Of a stretch of 64,000 nt of DNA, positions 58,679 to 64,000 are shown one piece after another; the stretch's first letter is position 1, and every line of letters starts with the position of its first letter. The notes under the pieces are model-generated. The model made no database searches, had not been told where the DNA came from, and worked only from the letters and a program-made list of their open reading frames with translations. Location of the stretch: NCBI GenBank assembly GCA_943789475.1, contig CALSUG010000003.1, positions 1 to 64,000 of the forward strand, in the 5' to 3' direction. The stretch comes from an uncultured Alphaproteobacteria bacterium. Lineage in GTDB: Bacteria > Pseudomonadota > Alphaproteobacteria > Micavibrionales > UBA1664. The position numbers were made by a program, and so were the translations under genes.

Positions 58679-59656
58679 CCACGCCGCACCACGAACACCC
58701 GATGAATCACCATGACGTGGCCGCACCAATTGTGTTCGCACATCATCGGCATACACGTAATCACCCCACATTTGTGGGACGATTTTGTAAATTTGATCAA
58801 CGTTACTCATTCCACCGCCAAGCACGATAACTTCTGGATCAATCAAGTTAATCACAAATGATAAACATCGTGCCATACGGTCACAATAACGCTCCATCGC
58901 GGCCAAGGCCTTTTCTTCACCACGGATTGAATTTTCAACAATATCATGTGTTGATAGGTTTTCACCCGTAACGCGGTGATAATCCATTTTAAACCCTGTA
59001 CCCGAAATCCACGTTTCCCACGTTCCACGGCGACCACATTTCCATGCCTCGCCTGGATATTCTGACCATGCAGGGTCATCCGTTGTATAATGTGGTGCGC
59101 CATCCTTTTCCACATCACCCGACATTTTAAATTCGCTATCAATACCACTAGGCACATATACACGCGGATAAGGTAATGGTACATGTCCACATTCCCCCGC
59201 AAGACCGTTTAGGCCACTCACCACCTGTCCATTAATATAAAAACCACCACCGCATCCCGTGCCAATAATCATACCAAATACGTTGTTTTTACCCGCCGCG
59301 GCACCGTCTGTTGCCTCGCTCACGACAAAACAATTTGCATCATTTTCAATACGTATTTCACGACCTAATGCACGTTCTAAATCCGCCTTAAACGGGCGAT
59401 CATTGATCCAAGGTGTATTTGGACAACCCGTTAAACCCGTGGAGGGAAAAATTGGCCCAGGAACACAAATACCAACCGTACCTGCCTGCCCTGTTGCATC
59501 CTCTGCTGTTAATACAAGATCAACCATTGTTTTGATTGTCGCGTCATAATCCCCCTTTTTTGTCGGAACACGGTGACGATATAATTCTTTACCATTACGG
59601 GCGTGAAGCGCTACGACTTCTGTTTTTGTGCCACCAAAATCAATTCCAATTCTCAT
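58658..59656 (-). CDS. ROK-family sugar kinase (fructokinase-like)
   Basis: 332 residues. ATP loop DFGGTKTE at 6-13, IENDANCFVVSEA, GTGCGGG, GECGHVPLP and CGRRGTWETWISGTG, the ROK signature with zinc-binding His/Cys. Closest in build to Mak-type fructokinases; the exact hexose is uncertain. Monocistronic. Confidence 0.85.
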   Translation of the reverse strand: MRIGIDFGGTKTEVVALHARNGKELYRHRVPTKKGDYDATIKTMVDLVLTAEDATGQAGTVGICVPGPIFPSTGLTGCPNTPWINDRPFKADLERALGREIRIENDANCFVVSEATDGAAAGKNNVFGMIIGTGCGGGFYINGQVVSGLNGLAGECGHVPLPYPRVYVPSGIDSEFKMSGDVEKDGAPHYTTDDPAWSEYPGEAWKCGRRGTWETWISGTGFKMDYHRVTGENLSTHDIVENSIRGEEKALAAMERYCDRMARCLSFVINLIDPEVIVLGGGMSNVDQIYKIVPQMWGDYVYADDVRTQLVRPRHGDSSGVRGAAWLWPKAQ

Positions 59657-59731
59657 AATATTTATCCACTTATTAAAAAATCTCCCCTTTTTTCTATTGC
59701 CTTTACCCTTAAAAATCCAGTATAAACTTAC

Positions 59732-59760
59732 TTGACTTCAATTAATAAACATAATATAAA
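59732..59760 (+). promoter_or_regulatory. Strong promoter, leaderless start
   Basis: TTGACT, 17 bases, TATAAA. The start predicted seven bases after the -10 box is exactly ATG 59767; no Shine-Dalgarno is present. Confidence 0.7.
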
Positions 59761-59766
59761 AACAAT

Positions 59767-60621
59767 ATGTCAAATATAATTAGCGCTTTTCAAGCAAGAG
59801 GGATACAACTAGATCGATTTGGCGGACTGATCGATGTTGACGGATGTATTGTGGAAGCCAATCAACATCATCTTTCCTCAGAGCGTCTAAAAATAGCACA
59901 AGAACTGCACCACCTGACTGGCGGATCAATCGCCCTATTTAGCGATAATGATATGCGCCTCCTCCACCCTATGGCTCCTTTTTTACCCATGATTTCAGAA
60001 GGCGGTGCAGTTACATTAATCGACAACTCCAGAGATTTAAACGACGCTAAAATAATCACCCCCAAGGTAAACATCTCTGCCATGGTTGACTTTGCAGAGG
60101 CAACCTTAACTGACCTAGGTATTTCTAATTTTAGAGAACATACAGCAGAGACAATAAAAAACAGAAATCGTATTATTGTTGAAACAAAACAAACGCGTAT
60201 GGGACTAAACTGGGGTGGTGAAAATCAAGAATTAAAGAACATCGCGGTAAAAATCGGAAAAGAAGCGCTCGCCGACCAAGGATTATCCAGCCAGTTTAAC
60301 GTTGTCGCCGAAAGTTATGATTGCGCCGAAATAACACCAATTGGCTTCACAAAACCTGATCGCATATTGGATATAGTGACCCATGAACGATTTAAGAATT
60401 TAACCATGGTGATGTTTGGCGATTCCCCTATAGACAGCATGGCTGGTAAAAAGGTTGCAGGATGTGTCGCGCTAAACAATAGGATTGCCCCTGCCGATCA
60501 CATTATAACACAACTTAGCGCACCTGATGAATTGTGGAAAAATTTAGAAACGTTACGCGATTATTATAAGAAAAATAGACATATCAATTACGGTCGCACA
60601 TCCATGGCATTAGCCGCCTAA
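59767..60621 (+). CDS. HAD-superfamily phosphatase, subclass IIB-like
   Basis: 284 residues. DxD motif LIDVDGCIVE (Asp23, Asp25), motif IV MFGDSPIDSMAG (Asp219, Asp223) and a middle cap of about 60-190, similar to trehalose- or sucrose-phosphate phosphatases. Substrate unknown. Coding end overlaps hdaA by 12 bases. Confidence 0.78.
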   Translation: MSNIISAFQARGIQLDRFGGLIDVDGCIVEANQHHLSSERLKIAQELHHLTGGSIALFSDNDMRLLHPMAPFLPMISEGGAVTLIDNSRDLNDAKIITPKVNISAMVDFAEATLTDLGISNFREHTAETIKNRNRIIVETKQTRMGLNWGGENQELKNIAVKIGKEALADQGLSSQFNVVAESYDCAEITPIGFTKPDRILDIVTHERFKNLTMVMFGDSPIDSMAGKKVAGCVALNNRIAPADHIITQLSAPDELWKNLETLRDYYKKNRHINYGRTSMALAA

Positions 60622-61221
60622 AACGCCCCGCACTAAAGGCACAGTAACTGATCGCTTTTCTGACAAAGAGCTCTCATCAATTTTTCGAACAAGATTTTGC
60701 ACACTTTCAAATGAACGCTCAATCCGCGGTAAAATATAGGCAACAACACCTGGTTCAACATTCAATTGACGATCATAAAATAATTTTACCAATATCGCTT
60801 GCAAGGATATTTCATCTGGGGATTCAATTTCAACGGATGGCGCTGCACGCAATCTTGACGCCAAATCAGGAAGATTAATATTTTGCTGCATCATATTTTT
60901 TGACACGGCCAACACAATGAAATTTCCGCTTTCCTTTGCCTGATTAAATCGATGAAATAAATCTATCTCGGCATCCTCATTACCAAAAATTTCATCCGCA
61001 TCATCAACAACAAGGTCATTGTCACTGATTTTATCTTGCAATAAATTTAACAAATGCGTTTTACCAGACCCCTTTTCACCATAAATAACCAACGCAGGAT
61101 AATGCCAGATTGGGTATCTATTAACGAATTCAACCGCATCCTCATTACACGGTAAAATCATAAAATCATTGGCATGCAACGATTCATTAATCGGAAAAGA
61201 CAGAGGAATTTGTGCACTCAT
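60610..61221 (-). CDS. hdaA: DnaA-like replication regulator HdaA
   Basis: 203 residues. QIPLSF at 4-9 is the DNA clamp-binding peptide, Walker A GEKGSGKT at 48-55, Walker B VVDDADEIF. DnaA-type AAA+ without the DNA-binding domain IV. With the loaded beta clamp it stimulates DnaA-ATP hydrolysis to prevent re-initiation. Two bases from the permease gene. Confidence 0.88.
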   Translation of the reverse strand: MSAQIPLSFPINESLHANDFMILPCNEDAVEFVNRYPIWHYPALVIYGEKGSGKTHLLNLLQDKISDNDLVVDDADEIFGNEDAEIDLFHRFNQAKESGNFIVLAVSKNMMQQNINLPDLASRLRAAPSVEIESPDEISLQAILVKLFYDRQLNVEPGVVAYILPRIERSFESVQNLVRKIDESSLSEKRSVTVPLVRGVLGG

Positions 61222-61223
61222 CT

Positions 61224-62291
61224 CTATTTTTTACCTTTATAATACGAACTTTGCTTGTAATAGCCAATTCCGTGACGAATAAACACAGCAATCACCGCAG
61301 CAACAGGAACAGCCAAAACCATCCCCATTAAACCTAGAAGTGTTCCACCAGCCATTAATGCAAATATCACCCATAATGGATGCAATCCAACAGATTCACC
61401 CACCAATTTTGGTGTTAAATAATTCCCCTCTACCAATTGACCCGCGACAAAAATCCCCAATGCCATGGCCGGATATTCCCACCCACCAAATTGATAAAAC
61501 GCCAAACCAACACTTGCAACAAGACCAAATATTGACCCTACATAAGGGATAACGGCCAACACACCTGAAGCCACTCCAACAAAAAATCCGTATTGAAGCC
61601 CCAACAGACTCAATGCAATTGCATAAAACAATCCCAATAAAAAACAAACGGTTAATTGTCCACGAATAAATCCAGAAAGAGATTTGTCAATATCACTTAA
61701 GATAGATTCAATTCCTCCTGCATTCTTCCGTGGCATTAAATCATTAACTTTCTCACTCAAACGCACCCAATCGATCATCAAATAAAATGCAACAATCGGC
61801 ATCAACACAACAAAAGAAACAAAACCGACGACAGCAAGGCCACCTGCAAAAATGTTTCCTATAATATTTTTTCCCAACTGCAATATAGAACCAGCCTTAC
61901 TAGACCATGCACTGACATCAAAACCACCAATACCTTCAAAATACTGTGGAACATCCAACATAGGCAATGCATCGTGTATCCAATCTTCACTCCATGCCAA
62001 TGCAACAGGGATCAACGATGTAAAATCCAACATCTCACGAAATAATATTGGTACAGCCATTAACAAGCCAAGGACAACAATCGCAAAAAATATAATTAAA
62101 ATGACAAGCGCGGACAACCAACGCGGAATCGATCTTTTTTGTAACTTTGTAACAAGAGGATTTAAGAGATATGCAACAGCAAAACCAACAACGAACGGCG
62201 CCATAATGCCTCCGAACAACCATACAAAAGTAATAATGCCAAAAACAACAAATCCCCAAAATTGGAACGATTTTTCCTGTAAATACGACAT
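61224..62291 (-). CDS. AI-2E family permease (PerM-like)
   Basis: 355 residues, about eight helices, with the VVGFVSFVVLMPIVAFYLMID and LGIFVAGQLVEGNYLTPKLVG blocks of the family. Transport role unknown; perM-hda adjacency is widespread. Co-directional with hdaA and the exported protein. Confidence 0.88.
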   Translation of the reverse strand: MSYLQEKSFQFWGFVVFGIITFVWLFGGIMAPFVVGFAVAYLLNPLVTKLQKRSIPRWLSALVILIIFFAIVVLGLLMAVPILFREMLDFTSLIPVALAWSEDWIHDALPMLDVPQYFEGIGGFDVSAWSSKAGSILQLGKNIIGNIFAGGLAVVGFVSFVVLMPIVAFYLMIDWVRLSEKVNDLMPRKNAGGIESILSDIDKSLSGFIRGQLTVCFLLGLFYAIALSLLGLQYGFFVGVASGVLAVIPYVGSIFGLVASVGLAFYQFGGWEYPAMALGIFVAGQLVEGNYLTPKLVGESVGLHPLWVIFALMAGGTLLGLMGMVLAVPVAAVIAVFIRHGIGYYKQSSYYKGKK

Positions 62292-62310
62292 GAATTTTTC
62301 TCTCTATTAT

Positions 62311-63003
62311 TTAACGATATGCAGCCAAAACATATGGAACAACGCCCATATTACCCGTTCTATTCGGTAATAATTGCAGACCACGGCGCATCAAGCCTGT
62401 TTTCAAACTTTCGACATCACCATCATATTGTATTTCAACAATCGCACGATTTGATTTAATCGATGACAATAAAATTTTATCCAACATTGGAATACTGGTC
62501 ATATTATTTTTTAAATTAACAAAATGAGATAAATTATTAATTTTCACCTCGGCCTTATATAAAGACAAATGCTTGCTTTGCTGCATATTTCTTGCAGGCG
62601 TAAAACGATCATTATTATGGCCCGAGTTGCTCAATACATCGTTATTCACAGCCAAATTCGTATTTCGACCAACATAAGCCTGAACTGCATTTTTATTAAA
62701 CATCACATTAACGCTGGCCAAATATCTGTTCTTCGATGATTTTTCACGATTAATCTCAAAACTATTCACCATCGTGGCTATTGAGCGATCACTCACCGAA
62801 GCAAAAGACGCATCAACACCTAAACGTTTTAACATCGTTTCAAACCCATTACGTCGCGCGCGTGTTAAGGCATTATCTTTCGCCTCAATAGCATTTTCAC
62901 CGCCGGCATCCACCGCAATATCGCGCACTACATACAGATCTTCCGCAAAAACGGATACTGTTATTAGAAAAAAACACATAAAGACAAGAAAAAAACATTT
63001 CAT
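62311..63003 (-). CDS. Exported DUF2066-like protein
   Basis: 230 residues with signal peptide (CFFLVFMCFFLITVSVFA). VRDIAVDAGGENAIEAKDNA, LTRARRNGFETMLKRL resembles the start of DUF2066 proteins, also found next to perM/hda. Periplasmic, unknown role. Confidence 0.68.
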   Translation of the reverse strand: MKCFFLVFMCFFLITVSVFAEDLYVVRDIAVDAGGENAIEAKDNALTRARRNGFETMLKRLGVDASFASVSDRSIATMVNSFEINREKSSKNRYLASVNVMFNKNAVQAYVGRNTNLAVNNDVLSNSGHNNDRFTPARNMQQSKHLSLYKAEVKINNLSHFVNLKNNMTSIPMLDKILLSSIKSNRAIVEIQYDGDVESLKTGLMRRGLQLLPNRTGNMGVVPYVLAAYR

Positions 63004-63109
63004 ATTTACATTATATAAACCATTTCATGCGCACCCTTCAACGGAATTGATTCATCGATAGGATTCATACACAATAAAACTATCTTTAACATTACTTTGG
63101 AGAACACTC

Positions 63110-63253
63110 ATGGCGTCACACGACAATTCAAAAGCAAGCACCTCTGCTATCAAGGATGCAAACAACATGTGGAATAATTTTACGTATGCATCTACAATCT
63201 GTGGTGGAATTGCAGCAGCAACATTAGTTTTAATGGCGATATTCCTTGTATAA
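63110..63253 (+). CDS. aa3-type cytochrome c oxidase subunit IV
   Basis: 47 residues, GGAG upstream. Short polar N-terminus, AxxMWxxFTYAS, then a single membrane helix (IAAATLVLMAIFLV), the pattern of the bacterial small subunit IV family. Stabilises the oxidase; not near other cox genes here. Overlaps the next gene by eight bases. Confidence 0.75.
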   Translation: MASHDNSKASTSAIKDANNMWNNFTYASTICGGIAAATLVLMAIFLV

Positions 63254-64000
63254 AAACATCATAAGCATTTTTATTCTTTTGATCTCCTTATTTATAGGGA
63301 GAATAACACATGCCAATGACCATATTATTACCCTAAAAGAAACCAGCGACTTTGTTAACATTGCAAAGCACGCGCGGATCATCCCTGATCCTGATGGAGA
63401 ATACAGTGCACAAGATATCATTTTACGTTATCGCAACAACATTCGCGGAACACAAAACGAAAAAGATACAATATCAATAACCTCCCCCACGGTCCCGACA
63501 TGGATTGTTTTTGAAGTTTTGAACAAATCAAATACAGAACAGTGGCTTCTTAATTTTGGCCGTCACGACACACAAAGATCCGGAATTTTAAGCAATCTTT
63601 ATATCTATGAGGCCAATAAACGAAAAATTATATATGATGGAATGGCCAACGCCTCCTCCGTCACTCCAATAAAAAACGATCTATCTGTTAACATTCAGAA
63701 ACGTTCACGTGCGCTCTATGTTATGTACGTTTCTCCCACTCAATATAAAACTTTTCGTTTTACACCACACATACAAAAATCAAATTCCACAATCGTACAA
63801 ATATCCATAGCGGACAAAATTTTTAATTTTCTTATTTCTCAGACTAATTTAATTATTATTGCCTCCATATCTATCACCCTAATCGCTCTATTAATCACCA
63901 AATTTATAGGTCTTATTCCCGTATTGTTCTATTATGGAATCCTTTACGCTTGGTATAATTTTTACGAAATGCCTTTTTTTAGTGCCATGATGGGCACAAA
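63246..64000 (+). CDS. 7TM-DISM-type sensor, partial
   Basis: First 251 residues, cut by the window end. TTG 63246 is the only plausible start that includes the signal peptide (NIISIFILLISLFIG...THA). A periplasmic beta domain (about 25-185; RNNIRGTQNEKDTIS, LLNFGRHDTQRSGIL) is followed by membrane helices (FLISQTNLIIIASISITLIA, LFYYGILYAWYNF). This is the 7TMR-DISM layout; the output domain, kinase or cyclase, is outside the window. Confidence 0.7.
   Translation, partial: MYKNIISIFILLISLFIGRITHANDHIITLKETSDFVNIAKHARIIPDPDGEYSAQDIILRYRNNIRGTQNEKDTISITSPTVPTWIVFEVLNKSNTEQWLLNFGRHDTQRSGILSNLYIYEANKRKIIYDGMANASSVTPIKNDLSVNIQKRSRALYVMYVSPTQYKTFRFTPHIQKSNSTIVQISIADKIFNFLISQTNLIIIASISITLIALLITKFIGLIPVLFYYGILYAWYNFYEMPFFSAMMGT

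Overview
The window looks like a piece of an AT-rich alphaproteobacterial chromosome. Alphaproteobacterial hallmarks are an LdtR-like MarR regulator, a CheZ-type phosphatase ending in a DIDALFD-like tail, an aa3-type cytochrome oxidase subunit IV, a Rickettsia/Thermus-type isocitrate dehydrogenase, HdaA, BolA next to a monothiol glutaredoxin, and divergent rluB/tadA. No rRNA, tRNA, CRISPR array or insertion sequence is visible. A closer taxon (perhaps a Micavibrio-like lineage) is only a guess.

Layout. 1-3.9 kb: four consecutive genes (dcd, a small exported protein, an aspartate-type aminotransferase, a patatin-like protein) are all broken by small frameshifts, while nearly everything after is intact. 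This is most easily read as poor consensus at a contig end. 4-9 kb: an intact patatin paralogue, a freestanding small structured RNA with its own promoter and terminator, guaC, an MFS transporter, and the second copy of a 72-73 bp hairpin repeat whose first copy lies upstream of aspC. 9-33.6 kb: housekeeping genes (hemB, lepA, acnA, yggT-folD, icd, nhaA, a TyrA-like dehydrogenase, an acyl-CoA hydrolase) mixed with many small exported, paralogous or unrecognised genes, including two with HExxH motifs.

34.5-50.9 kb: a compact podovirus-type structural island, almost all on the minus strand, in the T7-like order portal, scaffold, capsid, adaptor, nozzle, internal protein, spike, small and large terminase, spanin-like protein, SleB-type cell-wall hydrolase, GTA-type holin. 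It has no integrase, replication genes, RNA polymerase or visible att sites. An S24/LexA-like repressor stands at its right edge. Three closely matching 16-bp palindromes (two beside the repressor gene, one inside the spacer of a promoter upstream of the capsid gene) look like its operators. The structural operon is interrupted by AT-rich extra genes, three of which have the same build: a TTGACA promoter just after the preceding phage gene, a small unknown gene, and a near-identical GGCGGTTTTTTT terminator. A divergent PilZ/glycosyltransferase pair is inserted between scaffold and capsid. The large terminase gene carries an in-frame amber codon just before its last nuclease motif, so the element looks disabled for DNA packaging or domesticated.

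50.9-64 kb: pyrE, nadK, purC, bolA, grxD, an SNase-like membrane protein with uppP, rsmD, rluB and tadA (start codons overlapping in a single CATG), a ROK sugar kinase, a HAD phosphatase, hdaA with an AI-2E family permease and an exported DUF2066-like protein, then the small oxidase subunit and the beginning of a 7TM-DISM-type sensor running off the end.

A recurring theme is compact regulation: several genes have a near-consensus promoter whose predicted start site falls on or within a few bases of the ATG (leaderless), and in two places the preceding gene's TGA stop is part of the TTGACA -35 box.
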